64,000 nucleotides of DNA from Pseudoalteromonas neustonica (lineage in GTDB: Bacteria; Pseudomonadota; Gammaproteobacteria; Enterobacterales; Alteromonadaceae), in the NCBI RefSeq assembly GCF_001653135.1, contig NZ_BDDS01000001.1:62001-126000 (forward strand), written 5' to 3'. The position numbers were made by a program, and so were the translations under genes. Positions 43,946 through 54,990 of the stretch are shown piece after piece. A model generated the notes under the pieces. The model made no database searches. It was not told the origin of the DNA and worked only from the letters and a program-made list of their open reading frames with translations. How positions within the stretch are numbered: position 1 is the stretch's first letter; each line of letters begins with the position of its first letter.

Positions 43946-44236
43946 ATGCGACTATTTCAATTTACTTTGCTGTGTTTAGCACTGTTTGTGCAGTATCGTT
44001 TATGGTTTGGTCATAATGGCTTACAAGATTATAGTCGCTTAAAAAATGCGGTAATTTCTCACCAAGATACTAATGCCAAGCTTATTAAACGTAATAAAGT
44101 GCTCAAAGCTGATATTGAAGATTTAAAGCTTGGTCAAGAAGGGGTTGAAGAACGTGCCCGTAATGAACTTGGGATGATTAAACCCGCAGAGACATTTATT
44201 CGTGTTTTACCGAGCCAGCAATATAATGAAAAATAA
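43946..44236 (+). CDS. ftsB: Cell division protein FtsB
   Basis: An essential divisome subunit that joins FtsL and FtsQ. The start at ATG 43946 behind AAGGAG gives 96 residues: a short cytoplasmic end, one membrane helix ([19 protein letters not shown]), [12 protein letters not shown], then a periplasmic coiled coil ending [21 protein letters not shown]. coli FtsB has 103. A longer in-frame start exists upstream but has no ribosome site. It overlaps ispD by 11 bases, the usual ftsB-ispD-ispF operon. Confidence 0.93.
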   Translation: MRLFQFTLLCLALFVQYRLWFGHNGLQDYSRLKNAVISHQDTNAKLIKRNKVLKADIEDLKLGQEGVEERARNELGMIKPAETFIRVLPSQQYNEK

Positions 44237-44927
44237 TCAAACAATCGCTGCCATTGTTCCAGCCGCAGGGGTGGGAAGTCGTATGCAGCATAGTATGCCA
44301 AAGCAATACATTATTTTGGCAGGGAAAACGATTTTAGAGCACACACTGACGAAATTAGCGCAGCTTACGCAGTTAAGTAAGATAGTCGTTGCGGTGAGTG
44401 ATAATGACCCTTTTTATCAAAATATAGGGTTTATTGATGTCAAAATTATTAGGACTGTGGGCGGTAAAGAGCGCGCTGATTCAGTGCTCAATGGTTTATT
44501 GGCTTTGTCAGATAACCCCCCAGACTGGGTATTGGTGCATGATGCCGCAAGGCCACTCGTTGCTATTGATGACATTGAAAACCTCATCGCGCAATGTACG
44601 CATGCAAATGAAGGCGGGATTTTAGCCAGTAAAGTAAAAGACACCATTAAGCGCGGTAATACTCACAGTGAACAGACTGTTCCGCGCGATGATTTATGGC
44701 AAGCATTGACTCCTCAACTTTTTAAATATCACGAACTAAAAGCGGCATTAGAGGGCGCATTACAACAAGGTGTAACTATCACCGATGAAGCATCAGCTAT
44801 TGAATGGGCCAATAAGCCTGTCAAACTTATCGCTGGACGAAGCGATAACATTAAAATTACCACGCCTGAAGATTTAGATTTAGCCCATTTTTTACTCCAA
44901 AAACAACACAGTGAGAAAGCATCATGA
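44226..44927 (+). CDS. ispD: 2-C-methyl-D-erythritol 4-phosphate cytidylyltransferase IspD
   Basis: Third step of the MEP isoprenoid pathway. The start at ATG 44226 ([20 protein letters not shown]) puts the nucleotide-binding motif AAGVGSRM at about residue 13, followed by MPKQY and [11 protein letters not shown], all conserved. 233 residues; E. coli 236. It overlaps ftsB by 11 bases and ispF by 4, so it is tightly coupled. Confidence 0.96.
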   Translation: MKNNQTIAAIVPAAGVGSRMQHSMPKQYIILAGKTILEHTLTKLAQLTQLSKIVVAVSDNDPFYQNIGFIDVKIIRTVGGKERADSVLNGLLALSDNPPDWVLVHDAARPLVAIDDIENLIAQCTHANEGGILASKVKDTIKRGNTHSEQTVPRDDLWQALTPQLFKYHELKAALEGALQQGVTITDEASAIEWANKPVKLIAGRSDNIKITTPEDLDLAHFLLQKQHSEKAS

Positions 44928-45406
44928 TTAGAATTGGCCATGGCTTTGATGTCCATAAGTTTGGTGGCGAAGGCCCGTTAACAATTTGTGGTGAAAAGAT
45001 AGAGTATCCACAGGGTTTTCTTGCTCATTCCGATGGTGATGTTGCGATCCACGCATTGTGCGATGCTATTTTAGGATCGTTGGCGATGGGCGATATCGGT
45101 AAGCACTTTCCGGATACAGCCAGTGAATATGAAAATATCGATAGCCGTATTTTACTGCGCCATGTTGTCGACTTAGCTAAGCAGCAAGGTTATGTACTTG
45201 GTAATGCAGACGTAACCATTGTTGCGCAAGCACCAAAAATGTTGCCGCATATTCAAGCTATGCGAACAAACTTAGCCACAGATTTAAACGCAGAGCTTAG
45301 TCAAGTAAACGTAAAAGCAACGACCACGGAAAAGCTAGGTTTTGAAGGGCGTAAAGAAGGTATATCGAGTCACGCCGTCGTGATCATGAGCAAAGAGTCG
45401 TTATGA
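44924..45406 (+). CDS. ispF: 2-C-methyl-D-erythritol 2,4-cyclodiphosphate synthase IspF
   Basis: Fifth step of the MEP pathway. 160 residues: [13 protein letters not shown] with the zinc-binding Asp and His, [31 protein letters not shown], and [20 protein letters not shown] near the end, all canonical. ATGA overlap with ispD and with truD. Confidence 0.97.
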   Translation: MIRIGHGFDVHKFGGEGPLTICGEKIEYPQGFLAHSDGDVAIHALCDAILGSLAMGDIGKHFPDTASEYENIDSRILLRHVVDLAKQQGYVLGNADVTIVAQAPKMLPHIQAMRTNLATDLNAELSQVNVKATTTEKLGFEGRKEGISSHAVVIMSKESL

Positions 45407-46452
45407 GTGAATTAAATTATCTATATGGCGCGCCATTATCAAAAGCTGATTTTAAAACCACTGCTGAAGACTTTATGGTTGATGAAGACTTAGGTATAGA
45501 GTTTACGGGTAGCGGTGAGCATGTGTGTTTGCAAGTGGTTAAAAAAGGCGAAAACACCCAATATGTTGCCAAATTGCTTGCTCAAAAAGCCGGTATTTCA
45601 CCGCGCGATGTAAGTTACGCAGGTATGAAAGATCGCCATGGTGTTTGTAGTCAATGGTTTAGCGTGCCAGTGCCTATTAAAAAAGACATTGATTTTACAG
45701 AGCTCAATAGTGAATCACTGTTTATTATTTCTCAGCAACGCCATAACCGTAAACTTCGCACTGGTTGTCACAAAGGTAACAAATTTACTATAACCTTGCG
45801 TAATGTGACTCAGCCGCTTGATATTCTTTGTCGAATAAATGCAGTACGTGCTGGTGTGCCCAATTACTTCGGTGAACAACGTTTTGGTCACGACGGTCAT
45901 AACCTAGTGATGGCTAAAAAAATGTTTGCCGGTGAGCGTATCCGTGACAAAAAACTGCGTGGTTTAATAATCTCTGCAGCGCGCTCGTATGTGTTTAATC
46001 AAATAGTGAACCTGCGAGTCGCTGAACATGGTTTGGCTAAAACCATGCACCGCGAAGTATTTATGCTCAGTGGTAGCAATGCTTTTTTTGAAGATGCAAT
46101 CAGTGATGAAAACATAGCAAGGCTCGCCTCAGGCGATATTATGATGTCAGCGCCTCTGGTAGGCACTAGCGAAAAAGGCCTTACTGAACAAGAAAAAATA
46201 TGGCTAGAACCATATAAAGAATGGTGCGAAGGGCTAGGTGAATTAGGGCTTAAAAACGAACGCAGAATGCTGCGTTTGATACCACAAGATTTAGCGGTTG
46301 AAACGGTTGATGAAACCACCATTAAATTGAGCTTTGGTTTACCAAAAGGGACTTTTGCAACGGCATTATTACGTGAGCTGGTGGATTACACAGACGCCAG
46401 TCCACGCGTACATAAAGAGAAGGACGCTTCCAATGAAAATTCTGCTAAGTAA
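45403..46452 (+). CDS. truD: tRNA pseudouridine(13) synthase TruD
   Basis: It isomerises U13 in tRNA-Glu. 349 residues (E. coli 349). The catalytic region [16 protein letters not shown] with the conserved Asp, the [18 protein letters not shown] signature, and the C-terminal [15 protein letters not shown] are present. Overlaps ispF by 4 bases and surE by 20. Confidence 0.96.
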   Translation: MSELNYLYGAPLSKADFKTTAEDFMVDEDLGIEFTGSGEHVCLQVVKKGENTQYVAKLLAQKAGISPRDVSYAGMKDRHGVCSQWFSVPVPIKKDIDFTELNSESLFIISQQRHNRKLRTGCHKGNKFTITLRNVTQPLDILCRINAVRAGVPNYFGEQRFGHDGHNLVMAKKMFAGERIRDKKLRGLIISAARSYVFNQIVNLRVAEHGLAKTMHREVFMLSGSNAFFEDAISDENIARLASGDIMMSAPLVGTSEKGLTEQEKIWLEPYKEWCEGLGELGLKNERRMLRLIPQDLAVETVDETTIKLSFGLPKGTFATALLRELVDYTDASPRVHKEKDASNENSAK

Positions 46453-47197
46453 TGATGATGGCGTAAATGCTAAAGGGATTGCGGTGCTTTATCATGCGCT
46501 GTCACAAATTGCCGATGTGACACTTGTTGCGCCTGACCGTAATTGCAGTGGAGCAAGTAACTCATTAACGTTGATGAACCCATTACGTGCAACAGCACTA
46601 GAAAATGGGTTTATTTCTGTCAATGGAACTCCTACCGACTGTGTGCATTTAGGGGTTAATGAACTACTTGATGAAAAACCTGATTTGGTTGTTGCAGGTA
46701 TAAACCATGGTGCTAATTTAGGCGACGATACCTTGTATTCAGGCACTGTTGCGGCGGCAACTGAAGGGCGTCATTTAGGTTTGCCTGCGGTGGCAGTCTC
46801 ATTATGCTCTAAAGAGGGCAATCATTTTGAAACGGCAGCGGCAGTTACGGTCAGTATAATTAAAGAGCTTGCATCGCACCCCCTTCCTAAAGATCAGATC
46901 ATTAATATTAATGTGCCCGATATTCCATTAAGTGAACTAAAAGGTGTGCAGGTAACGCGCTTAGGCGCACGCCACAAAGCTGAAACTATGACCAAGCAAC
47001 AAGACCCTTGGGGACGCGATATCTATTGGTATGGTGTGTTAGGGGCCGAAAGTGATGCTGGAGTTGGCACCGACTTTTTTGCTATCAATAATGGTTACGC
47101 ATCAGTCACACCTTTAAGTGTAGATATGACCGCAAAAGATAGTTTAGCAGCGGTAGGTGATTGGCTCAAAACAATGGAGATCAACGGTGCTAGCTAA
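46433..47197 (+). CDS. surE: 5'/3'-nucleotidase SurE
   Basis: A metal-dependent stationary-phase nucleotidase. The start at ATG 46433 gives [16 protein letters not shown], the invariant SurE beginning with the metal-binding DD pair; a longer frame upstream lies inside truD and is not used. [33 protein letters not shown] follow. 254 residues (E. coli 253). AAGGAC precedes the start within truD. Overlaps pcm by 11 bases. Confidence 0.97.
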   Translation: MKILLSNDDGVNAKGIAVLYHALSQIADVTLVAPDRNCSGASNSLTLMNPLRATALENGFISVNGTPTDCVHLGVNELLDEKPDLVVAGINHGANLGDDTLYSGTVAAATEGRHLGLPAVAVSLCSKEGNHFETAAAVTVSIIKELASHPLPKDQIININVPDIPLSELKGVQVTRLGARHKAETMTKQQDPWGRDIYWYGVLGAESDAGVGTDFFAINNGYASVTPLSVDMTAKDSLAAVGDWLKTMEINGAS

Positions 47198-47825
47198 TTA
47201 TACACGCAGTGCACATGGGCTCGCTGAGTTATTACAGCGCGAAGGTGTTGAAGATAAAGACGTATTGGCTGCTATTGCAGATGTTCCACGTCACGTATTT
47301 ATTGACGATGTACTCAAGCATAAAGCCTATCAAAATACAGCATTGCCTATAGGTCAGGGGCAAACAATTTCACAGCCTTATATCGTTGCACGTATGACAG
47401 AATTGCTGCGTTTAGCCGGTGTGCGTGATAAAGTTCTTGAAATAGGTACGGGTTCTGGTTATCAAACAGCAATACTGGCTAAAACCTTTACTAAGGTATT
47501 TTCAGTAGAACGTATAAAAGCGCTGCAATGGCAAGCCAAGCGTCGCTTACAGAACCTTGATTTATATAACGTTACCATGAAACATGGTGATGGTTGGCAA
47601 GGATGGGAGTCGCAAGCACCTTTTGCAGGGATAATTGTGACTGCGGCAGCGTCACACGTGCCACAAGCACTATTGGATCAACTTGCTGATGGCGGTGTGA
47701 TGATTGCCCCTATTGGTAATGAAGATCAGCAACTAGTGATGGTTGTGCGTGAAGGCGAAAAATTTACTCAACATGTAATTGCGCCAGTGAGGTTTGTACC
47801 TCTTATACCTGGCGATATTGAATAG
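47187..47825 (+). CDS. pcm: Protein-L-isoaspartate O-methyltransferase
   Basis: It repairs isoaspartate in aged proteins using SAM. The GTG at 47187 is preceded by GGAG at a good distance and gives 212 residues (E. coli 208). [24 protein letters not shown], then [16 protein letters not shown] (SAM-binding), are signatures. surE-pcm-nlpD-rpoS is the classic order. Confidence 0.95.
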   Translation: MLANYTRSAHGLAELLQREGVEDKDVLAAIADVPRHVFIDDVLKHKAYQNTALPIGQGQTISQPYIVARMTELLRLAGVRDKVLEIGTGSGYQTAILAKTFTKVFSVERIKALQWQAKRRLQNLDLYNVTMKHGDGWQGWESQAPFAGIIVTAAASHVPQALLDQLADGGVMIAPIGNEDQQLVMVVREGEKFTQHVIAPVRFVPLIPGDIE

Positions 47826-47834
47826 GAAGCTACT

Positions 47835-48413
47835 TTGAAATTGTTTACTAAGTTATACGATATGGCATTAGTGTGGGCAAAACATCGCCACGCAGAGCGT
47901 TATTTAGCAGGGATGAGTTTTGCTGAATCAGTTATTTTTCCTATACCGCCTGATGTAATGCTTGCGCCTATGTCGCTTGCTCAACCAAGCAAAGCGTGGC
48001 GTTTTGCTACACTGACTACTATAGCTTCAGTTATTGGTGGGGTATTTGGCTATTTACTTGGTTTTTGGTTATTTGAGCCTGTTGTTGAACCGCTTATTGC
48101 GCAAATGGGATGGCAAGATAAATTTAACGTTGCTTTAGAGTGGTTTAAAAATTACGGAGTTTGGGTTGTATTTTTAGCTGGGTTTTCTCCTATCCCCTAT
48201 AAAGTGTTTACTATTGGCGCTGGTTTATTGCATATGGCGTTTTTGCCATTTTTATTGGCGTCTGCGGTAGGTCGTGGCGCACGCTTCTTTTTAGTTTCTG
48301 CTTTAATGAAATGGGGTGGAGTTAAAATGGAGCAGAAATTACGTCAATATGTTGAAGTACTTGGCTGGGGACTCGTGGTTTTAGTTGCGATAGCGTACAT
48401 TTTACTACGCTAA
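47835..48413 (+). CDS. YqaA-like DedA-family membrane protein
   Basis: 192 residues, several hydrophobic helices, with AESVIFPIPPDVMLAPM and FKNYGVWVVFLAGFSPIPYKVFTIGAG, the two conserved re-entrant-type motifs of the SNARE-associated/DedA superfamily. Starts at TTG 47835 behind AGGAAG. Often placed between pcm and nlpD in marine gammaproteobacteria. Possible lipid or ion transporter; not established. Confidence 0.85.
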   Translation: MKLFTKLYDMALVWAKHRHAERYLAGMSFAESVIFPIPPDVMLAPMSLAQPSKAWRFATLTTIASVIGGVFGYLLGFWLFEPVVEPLIAQMGWQDKFNVALEWFKNYGVWVVFLAGFSPIPYKVFTIGAGLLHMAFLPFLLASAVGRGARFFLVSALMKWGGVKMEQKLRQYVEVLGWGLVVLVAIAYILLR

Positions 48414-48454
48414 GCATTAAAAAATCACTTTTTGGTAATTAAGGGCAAAACACT

Positions 48455-49279
48455 ATGAATAAACGACAAATTCTCTATGTTACTTTATTTACAAGTGTTT
48501 TGCTCAGTGCTTGCTCATCCCGCCAAGCGCCAGCCCCTGTAAGCAGTTTAAATACAAATGTAAAACCTTATACAAGCAAGGTTAATATCACAGGTGATCG
48601 CTATACAGTCGAAAAAGGCGATACATTATATTCAATCGCGTTTAGTGCCAAACAAGATTTTAGAACCCTAGCGAAAAACAACCGTATTCCAGCCCCTTAC
48701 ATTATTCAACCGGGGCAAATAATAACGTTTAAAAAACCATCAGTAAAAAAGAAAAAGCAGAAAAAATATACGAGATCGAGTAAAAAGTCTACAAAAGAAA
48801 CACAAAAAAATAACAAAAAATTAAAGAAAGAGCTTGATCAGCCAAAACAACGAGAGTATGTTCAAAAACAGACTAGTAAAAAAGTTAGCAATTCCAATAG
48901 CATGTACGATAAAAGGGTACATTGGTCTTGGCCAGCTAAAGGAAAAGTAACTCAGCGTTTTTCTACTAAGGAAAATGGTTTTAAAGGGTTACAAATTGCT
49001 AATAAAAAAGGTTCGCCTGTTTTAGCCGCAGCCAAAGGAACGGTTGTTTATGCGGGGAATGCGCTAAGAGGTTACGGTAATTTAATCATATTGAAACACA
49101 ATGATGATTATCTAAGTGCTTATGCACATAATTCAAAACTGCTAGTTAAAGAAAAACAGGATGTGAAAGCAGGACAGAAAATTGCAGAAGTCGGTAACTC
49201 TGACTCAGAAGTAACGGCTCTACGTTTTGAGATTCGTTTTCGGGGTCAAGCAGTCAACCCTGCAAAGTACCTGCCTTAG
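48455..49279 (+). CDS. nlpD: NlpD, LysM and degenerate M23 (LytM) domain lipoprotein
   Basis: An outer-membrane lipoprotein that activates the amidase AmiC during cell separation. The lipobox is LLSAC (cysteine about 20). A LysM domain follows (RYTVEKGDTLYSIAFSAKQDFRTLAKNNRI), then a very basic linker (lysine-rich, about 97-135), then a LytM domain (WPAKGKVTQRF, GNLIILKHNDDYLSAYAHNSKL). The catalytic His and Asp of active M23 enzymes are replaced (FKGLQIANKKG and LRFEIRFRG), as expected of a non-enzymatic activator. The rpoS promoter is often inside nlpD. Confidence 0.93.
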   Translation: MNKRQILYVTLFTSVLLSACSSRQAPAPVSSLNTNVKPYTSKVNITGDRYTVEKGDTLYSIAFSAKQDFRTLAKNNRIPAPYIIQPGQIITFKKPSVKKKKQKKYTRSSKKSTKETQKNNKKLKKELDQPKQREYVQKQTSKKVSNSNSMYDKRVHWSWPAKGKVTQRFSTKENGFKGLQIANKKGSPVLAAAKGTVVYAGNALRGYGNLIILKHNDDYLSAYAHNSKLLVKEKQDVKAGQKIAEVGNSDSEVTALRFEIRFRGQAVNPAKYLP

Positions 49280-49336
49280 CTATCGGGAATATATATAAGT
49301 GGTCAATAAATCACTTATTTGCTTGAGGGTACGCTC

Positions 49337-50320
49337 ATGGGTAACACAGCAAAAGTAGAAAAATCAAAAGACGTAATTGATGATAAATTCGATGATGTAG
49401 CGGTTGAAGAACCAAATAAAGCATTATTGGAAGAAGTTGATAGCGAAGATGAAATATTTGCTAAAGAGGAAGTAACTAAAAACTTAGATGCAACCCAACT
49501 ATATTTAGGCGAGATAGGTTTTTCACCTTTACTGAGTGCTGAAGAAGAAGTGTTTTTTGCCCGTAAAGCGTTAAAAGGCTGCGAAGCTTCTCGTAAACGT
49601 ATGATCGAAAGTAATCTACGTTTAGTTGTTAAAATTGCCCGCCGTTATAATAATCGTGGTCTTGCGTTACTTGACCTTATTGAGGAAGGTAATTTAGGTT
49701 TAATCCGCGCGGTAGAGAAATTTGATCCTGAACGTGGATTTAGATTTTCAACTTACGCAACGTGGTGGATCCGTCAAACGATTGAACGCGCTATTATGAA
49801 TCAAACTCGTACCATCCGTTTGCCTATCCATGTTGTTAAAGAACTTAATGTATATTTACGCACCGCACGTGAATTAACGCAAAAGCTAGATCATGAGCCA
49901 ACAGCGGAAGAAATCGCTGAGTGCTTAGATAGACCTGTTGAAGACGTAACAAAAATGCTGCGTTTAAATGAAAAAATCACCTCAGTAGACACCCCGATTG
50001 GTGGTGAGAATGATACTGCTTTACTGGATATTATTGCTGATGAGAAAGGCTTTGGTCCAGAAGGCGAAGTACAGAATAACGATATTAATAAGCATATTGT
50101 AGATTGGCTTGGTGAGTTAAACCCCAAGCAACGCGAAGTACTTGCTCGTCGTTTCGGCCTGTTAGGTTATGAACCATCAACCCTTGAAGATGTAGGTCGT
50201 GAGATTGGTTTAACTCGTGAGCGTGTAAGACAAATTCAAGTTGAAGCGCTGCGCCGTTTAAAAGATATTTTACAGCATGAAGGTTTAAGTACAGATAGTT
50301 TATTTGACCAATTCAATTAA
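49337..50320 (+). CDS. rpoS: RNA polymerase sigma factor RpoS
   Basis: General stress and stationary-phase sigma factor. I use ATG 49337 (MGNTAKVEK) behind GAGGGTA; an upstream in-frame ATG at 49319 has no ribosome site. Sigma-70 regions are complete: [21 protein letters not shown] (1.2), [60 protein letters not shown] (2), and a region 4 helix-turn-helix [21 protein letters not shown]. 327 residues (E. coli 330). Confidence 0.96.
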   Translation: MGNTAKVEKSKDVIDDKFDDVAVEEPNKALLEEVDSEDEIFAKEEVTKNLDATQLYLGEIGFSPLLSAEEEVFFARKALKGCEASRKRMIESNLRLVVKIARRYNNRGLALLDLIEEGNLGLIRAVEKFDPERGFRFSTYATWWIRQTIERAIMNQTRTIRLPIHVVKELNVYLRTARELTQKLDHEPTAEEIAECLDRPVEDVTKMLRLNEKITSVDTPIGGENDTALLDIIADEKGFGPEGEVQNNDINKHIVDWLGELNPKQREVLARRFGLLGYEPSTLEDVGREIGLTRERVRQIQVEALRRLKDILQHEGLSTDSLFDQFN

Positions 50321-50349
50321 TCTGCTTTATTACATACGTAAATAGAATT

Positions 50350-50385
50350 AAAAAAGCTGAAGGGTGTCACTCTTCAGCTTTTTTT
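50350..50385. terminator. Bidirectional terminator between rpoS and mutS
   Basis: AAAAAGCTGAAG and CTTCAGCTTTTTT form a 10- to 12-bp stem around GGTGTCACT, between convergent genes. Confidence 0.85.
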
Positions 50386-50397
50386 GCTTTCAGAATA

Positions 50398-52968
50398 TTA
50401 AAGCAGTGCTTTTAGCTTATAAAGTAAGTCTTGGGCTTGGCGTGGGCTTAGGTTATCTAAATCGATTTCAGCCAGCTGAGTTTCTACCTCACTCGGCTCG
50501 CTTTCAAATAACGATGCCTGCTGAACATTAAGATCAGCGGTAACGGGTTGATGATTCTCAAGCATCTTTAGCTTTTGTTTAGCTTGCTTAATCACAGCTT
50601 TCGGTACGCCAGCTAATGCAGCAACTTGTAAGCCAAAGCTTTTGCTGGCAGCGCCATCAAGCACGGTATGCATAAACGCGATAGTATCATTGTGCTCAAT
50701 CGCATCTAAGTGAACATTTACGAGCCCAACTTGTTGCTCAGCTAATTCGGTTAACTCAAAGTAATGTGTTGCAAATAAGGTTTTGGCTGATATTTTTGAT
50801 GCTAAATGATCAGCCGTTGCATACGCTAAAGATAAGCCATCGTAGGTACTTGTGCCTCGTCCAATCTCGTCCATTAAGACCAATGATTGCGCTGTTGCAT
50901 TATTTAAAATAGTCGCCGTTTCGGTCATTTCGACCATAAACGTTGAGCGTCCTGATGCAAGGTCATCGCTGGCACCAATACGTGTGAAAATACGATCAAT
51001 ATGACCAATATGTGCGCTGTCAGCGGGGACGAAACTACCAATGTGCGCCATTAAAACAATGAGTGCAGTTTGGCGCATGTAAGTTGATTTACCACCCATG
51101 TTTGGCCCTGTAATGATCAACATTTTACGTTGTGCATTGAGTTCAACAGGGTTGGCTATAAACGGGTCTTTCATAACTTGCTCTACGACAGGGTGGCGGC
51201 CTTGCTTGATACTTATATCGTCATTGTCGCATAGTACGGGTTTGGCGTAGTTAAGTGTAACAGCACGCTCTGCGAGGTTATTTAGCACGTCTAAATCAGC
51301 TAATGCGGCGGCCATCATTTGCAGCTGTTCTATGTGGGGAGCTATAAATTCAAATAACTGTTCATAAAGTTGTTTTTCAAGTGCGAGCGCTTTTGATTGG
51401 CTACCTAGCACTTTGTCTTCGTGCTCTTTAAGCTCTGGAATGATGTAACGTTCATTATTTTTAAGTGTTTGGCGACGAATATAATCAGCAGGTACTAGGT
51501 GGGCGTTGGCGCGGCTCACTTCGATAAAGAAACCATGAACACGGTTATAGCCTATTTTAAGAGTGCTGATCCCTGTGCGTTCACGCTCACGCAGTTCCAG
51601 TTGTTCAAGTACATCGGTTGCGCCTTGGCTTAACGCGCGCCACTCGTCTAACTCACTATTATAACCGGGGGCAATAACGCCACCATCACGAATAAGTACC
51701 GGTGGATTATCAATCACGGCTTGCTCAAGCAAATGTTGTAAATCTGGTAACTCAGGTGACTGCATGATGATTTGAGTGATGCGCGGGTCGCTGGCATCCG
51801 TTAATAACTCATGCAGTGGTACAAGGGCTTGTAGAGCGCTGCGTAGGCGCGTTAAATCGCGTGGGCGGGCAGTACATAAAGCAAGGCGCGCAATAACACG
51901 TTCAATGTCACCTATTTGCTTTAAAGAATCATGCAGCTCACAGTAGAGCTGGGCATCGATAATGGCACTAATCGCATTAAGACGTGCATTCAGTTCAAGC
52001 TTAGAACGAATAGGTGTATGAATACGACGTTTTAATAACCGTGAGCCCATGGCTGTCGCGGTTTTATCGAGTACTTGCGCTAGGGTATTTTCAAAGCCAC
52101 CGGATAGGTTAACAGTTAGCTCTAAGTTTTTGCGTGTGGCAGCATCTAAAATAACAGCGTGTTCATTATGCTCAAGAGTAATGGCGCGAATATGCGGTAA
52201 AGTAATACGCTGAGTATCTTTTACATATTGCATTAAGCAGCCGGCAGCAACTAATGCCGCTTTGGCTTTATCAACTCCAAAGCCAACTAAATCCTTAGTG
52301 CCGAACTGATCGCATAATAAGTGTTGTGCAGTATCTAAATCGAATTCCCATTCAGGACGACGACGCACACCTTTAACATGCTCAATTAAATGAAAGTTAG
52401 CAAAGTCTTCACTATAAAGTAGTTCTGCAGGCGCCAAACGTTGCAAGGTTGAACTAAATGCTTCGTCGGTATTTACTTCAACAATGTTAAACACACCAGA
52501 GTTAATATCTAAATAAGCAACACCGTATACACCTTTTTTGCTTTGCCAAACACTGGCGAGCAAATTATCTTGGCGTTCTTGTAATAGCGCTTCGTCCGAA
52601 ATAGTGCCGGGTGTAACTATTCGCACAACTTTTCGTTCTACAGGCCCTTTGCTAGTGGCTGGATCGCCTACTTGTTCACAAATAGCGACCGATTCGCCCA
52701 TCTGCACTAATCGCGCAAGGTAGTTCTCAACAGCGTGGTAAGGTACACCGGCCATAGGTATAGGATCACCGCCAGCTTTACCGCGATGAGTTTGCGAAAT
52801 ATCAAGCAGTTGAGCCGCACGTTTGGCGTCATCAAAGAACAGCTCATAAAAATCACCCATCCGATAAAACATTAGAATATCGCGATGCTCAGATTTTATT
52901 TTTAGATACTGCTGCATCATCGGAGTTTGTTGACTTATAGTGTGTGGTGCATAAAGATCAAACGACAT
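50398..52968 (-). CDS. mutS: DNA mismatch repair protein MutS
   Basis: It finds base mismatches and starts repair with MutL. From ATG 52968 ([28 protein letters not shown]) it has 856 residues (E. coli 853). The mismatch-contact motif [17 protein letters not shown] (Phe-x-Glu) is present. Walker A is [14 protein letters not shown], with Walker [21 protein letters not shown] and a full-length C-terminus. It is convergent with rpoS, as in many relatives, and divergent from pncC with 21 bases between starts. Confidence 0.97.
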   Translation of the reverse strand: MSFDLYAPHTISQQTPMMQQYLKIKSEHRDILMFYRMGDFYELFFDDAKRAAQLLDISQTHRGKAGGDPIPMAGVPYHAVENYLARLVQMGESVAICEQVGDPATSKGPVERKVVRIVTPGTISDEALLQERQDNLLASVWQSKKGVYGVAYLDINSGVFNIVEVNTDEAFSSTLQRLAPAELLYSEDFANFHLIEHVKGVRRRPEWEFDLDTAQHLLCDQFGTKDLVGFGVDKAKAALVAAGCLMQYVKDTQRITLPHIRAITLEHNEHAVILDAATRKNLELTVNLSGGFENTLAQVLDKTATAMGSRLLKRRIHTPIRSKLELNARLNAISAIIDAQLYCELHDSLKQIGDIERVIARLALCTARPRDLTRLRSALQALVPLHELLTDASDPRITQIIMQSPELPDLQHLLEQAVIDNPPVLIRDGGVIAPGYNSELDEWRALSQGATDVLEQLELRERERTGISTLKIGYNRVHGFFIEVSRANAHLVPADYIRRQTLKNNERYIIPELKEHEDKVLGSQSKALALEKQLYEQLFEFIAPHIEQLQMMAAALADLDVLNNLAERAVTLNYAKPVLCDNDDISIKQGRHPVVEQVMKDPFIANPVELNAQRKMLIITGPNMGGKSTYMRQTALIVLMAHIGSFVPADSAHIGHIDRIFTRIGASDDLASGRSTFMVEMTETATILNNATAQSLVLMDEIGRGTSTYDGLSLAYATADHLASKISAKTLFATHYFELTELAEQQVGLVNVHLDAIEHNDTIAFMHTVLDGAASKSFGLQVAALAGVPKAVIKQAKQKLKMLENHQPVTADLNVQQASLFESEPSEVETQLAEIDLDNLSPRQAQDLLYKLKALL

Positions 52969-52989
52969 GTATTTACCCAAAGGCTGAAT

Positions 52990-53481
52990 ATGGAATTACA
53001 TCAAGAGATTAAAACACTTGCTGCGCAATTAGGTGCTATTTTAACGGATAAATGCTTATGGATCACTACCGCTGAATCATGTACTGGTGGCGGAGTGAGT
53101 TATGCGCTTACAGATACCCCCGGAAGCTCTGCGTATATTGACCGTGCATTCGTAACTTACAGCAATAAAGCAAAGCAAGATTTACTGGGGGTTAATGCAC
53201 AAACATTAACACACTATGGTGCAGTGAGTGAGCAGACTGTTTTGCAAATGGCAGAAGGTGCAAGTAAAGCTGCACATGCAGATATATCAGTCGCTATATC
53301 AGGAGTCGCAGGCCCAGGTGGCGGCACTAATGACAAACCGGTCGGTTTAGTATGGTTTTGTATTAAAATTGGCAATAAAGTGTATTCTAGCCAACAAATA
53401 TTTGCGGGCGGCAGAGCCGAAGTTAGGTCGCAAGCTATTGTTTATGCATTGAAAAGTGTTATTGAAAAGATAAATTTATAA
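52990..53481 (+). CDS. pncC: Nicotinamide-nucleotide amidase PncC (CinA C-terminal family)
   Basis: It deamidates NMN in pyridine nucleotide recycling. The start at ATG 52990 ([18 protein letters not shown]) gives 163 residues (E. coli YgaD 165). [30 protein letters not shown] and [20 protein letters not shown] are the family signatures. The gene lies ahead of recA as in E. coli. The short mutS/pncC gap makes divergent overlapping promoters likely. Confidence 0.92.
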   Translation: MELHQEIKTLAAQLGAILTDKCLWITTAESCTGGGVSYALTDTPGSSAYIDRAFVTYSNKAKQDLLGVNAQTLTHYGAVSEQTVLQMAEGASKAAHADISVAISGVAGPGGGTNDKPVGLVWFCIKIGNKVYSSQQIFAGGRAEVRSQAIVYALKSVIEKINL

Positions 53482-53492
53482 AATAAGCTTGA

Positions 53493-53512
53493 TACTGTGA
53501 TTTCATACAGTA
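53493..53512. promoter_or_regulatory. LexA (SOS) operator ahead of recA
   Basis: TACTGTGATTTCATACAGTA carries the CTGT-N8-ACAG core at 53495-53510, matching the gammaproteobacterial LexA box, about 35 bases before the recA start. Expected to give DNA-damage induction of recA. Confidence 0.88.
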
Positions 53513-53546
53513 TACTTGTCTGCATTAGCCGGATTTGGAGAGTAAA

Positions 53547-54590
53547 ATGAACGATAACAAACAAAAAGCATTGGACGCTGCTTTATCTCAAATTGAGCGT
53601 CAATTTGGTAAAGGCTCAATTATGAAATTGGGTGATAACAAGGCATTAGACATTGAAGCAATATCAACAGGCTCACTAGGCATTGATATCGCGTTAGGCA
53701 TAGGTGGTTTACCTATGGGGCGTATTGTTGAAATATACGGTCCTGAGTCATCAGGTAAAACAACGCTGACACTACAAGTTATCGCAGAAGCTCAAAAAGA
53801 AGGTAAAACATGTGCCTTTGTTGATGCTGAGCATGCTCTTGATCCAATTTACGCACAGAAACTAGGCGTTAATATTGATGAGTTATTAGTTTCACAACCA
53901 GATACCGGTGAGCAAGCACTTGAAATTTGCGACATGCTTGTACGCTCAAGTGCTGTCGATGTAGTCGTTGTCGATTCTGTTGCTGCACTTACACCAAAAG
54001 CTGAGATTGAAGGTGACATGGGTGACTCACACATGGGTCTTCAAGCACGTTTAATGTCACAAGCATTACGTAAGCTAACGGGTAATATCAAACGCTCAAA
54101 CACGTTATGTATCTTTATAAACCAAATTCGTATGAAAATTGGTGTTATGTTTGGCAACCCTGAAACAACAACAGGTGGTAATGCACTTAAGTTTTACGCA
54201 TCTGTTCGTTTAGATATTCGTCGTATTGGCTCTGTTAAAGAGGGCGATGAAGTCGTTGGTAACGAAACCCGTGTTAAAGTGGTGAAAAATAAAGTTGCAC
54301 CGCCATTTAAACAGGCTGAGTTTATTATTATGTACGGCCAAGGTATCTCTAAACACGGCGAGCTTATTGATTTAGGCGTTAAACATAAATTGGTTGAAAA
54401 AGCCGGTGCATGGTACAGCTACAATGGCAGTAAAGTTGGCCAAGGTAAATCTAACTCAATTAAGTTTTTGAAAGAGAATCCTGAGATTTCAGATGAGATT
54501 GAAGGTAAGTTGCGTGATTTATTGCTATTAAAAGCAACCATTAAGCCTGACGATGAAGATGCTCTTTTAGCTGATGATGCAGAGCTTTAA
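53547..54590 (+). CDS. recA: Recombinase RecA
   Basis: It forms filaments on single-stranded DNA for strand exchange and SOS induction. From ATG 53547 ([26 protein letters not shown], behind TTTGGAGAG) it has 347 residues. Walker [11 protein letters not shown], Walker [13 protein letters not shown] and the signature [14 protein letters not shown] are intact; the acidic tail [13 protein letters not shown] is present. recX, often next, is absent: a terminator and a MITE-like element follow instead. Confidence 0.98.
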   Translation: MNDNKQKALDAALSQIERQFGKGSIMKLGDNKALDIEAISTGSLGIDIALGIGGLPMGRIVEIYGPESSGKTTLTLQVIAEAQKEGKTCAFVDAEHALDPIYAQKLGVNIDELLVSQPDTGEQALEICDMLVRSSAVDVVVVDSVAALTPKAEIEGDMGDSHMGLQARLMSQALRKLTGNIKRSNTLCIFINQIRMKIGVMFGNPETTTGGNALKFYASVRLDIRRIGSVKEGDEVVGNETRVKVVKNKVAPPFKQAEFIIMYGQGISKHGELIDLGVKHKLVEKAGAWYSYNGSKVGQGKSNSIKFLKENPEISDEIEGKLRDLLLLKATIKPDDEDALLADDAEL

Positions 54591-54629
54591 ACAGACTCAA
54601 TAAGCTCGACTTGACCCGCGCTTAATATT

Positions 54630-54666
54630 AAAAAACCGCTAAATATAATTATTTAGCGGTTTTTTA
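54630..54666 (+). terminator. Rho-independent terminator after recA
   Basis: AAAAACCGCTAAAT and ATTTAGCGGTTTTTT form a long perfect stem with a T-run. Confidence 0.88.
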
Positions 54667-54688
54667 TTTTTACTTTTTGAGTAATGAG

Positions 54689-54958
54689 CTAGGGCGTGTT
54701 GACCTTTCGTGATTGATTTTGCAGCAGTATGTTTGGTATTTAGGCAAGGCAGAGCCTATGTCGTGTGGTTGTTCCCCATAAATAGGCGATAACGCAGTAT
54801 AAATGCCAAACATGCGCTGCCCAAAGGGTTCTTCCTAGGGGCGATTGACTCTTTGTTGCTCGGTTTTTACTTAGCCCACTAGGTTACAAACCTCGCGCCG
54901 CGATTAAATCGCCCCTAGGTTGAACAAATTTCAATCCACAAAGGTCAACACGCCCTAG
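54689..54958. mobile_element. MITE-like element, 270 bp, with perfect 19-bp inverted ends
   Basis: The left end CTAGGGCGTGTTGACCTTT (54689-54707) and right end AAAGGTCAACACGCCCTAG (54940-54958) are exact inverse complements. Inside, CCTAGGGGCGATT (54834-54846) pairs with AATCGCCCCTAGG (54907-54919), and GCAGC...TGTTTGG...TATTTA (about 54722-54740) with ATAAATGCCAAACATGCGCTGC, so each half folds. No coding frame. The CTAG at each outer edge may be a 4-base target duplication, as some IS5-group elements make; that assignment is inference. Confidence 0.75.
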
Positions 54959-54990
54959 TGCTTTTTAATAAATAAAAAGCGTGTTAGTCA

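Noticed and set aside
46334-46432. Upstream extension of surE
   Set aside because: The added 33 residues come from inside truD in another frame, and SurE proteins begin at [10 protein letters not shown].
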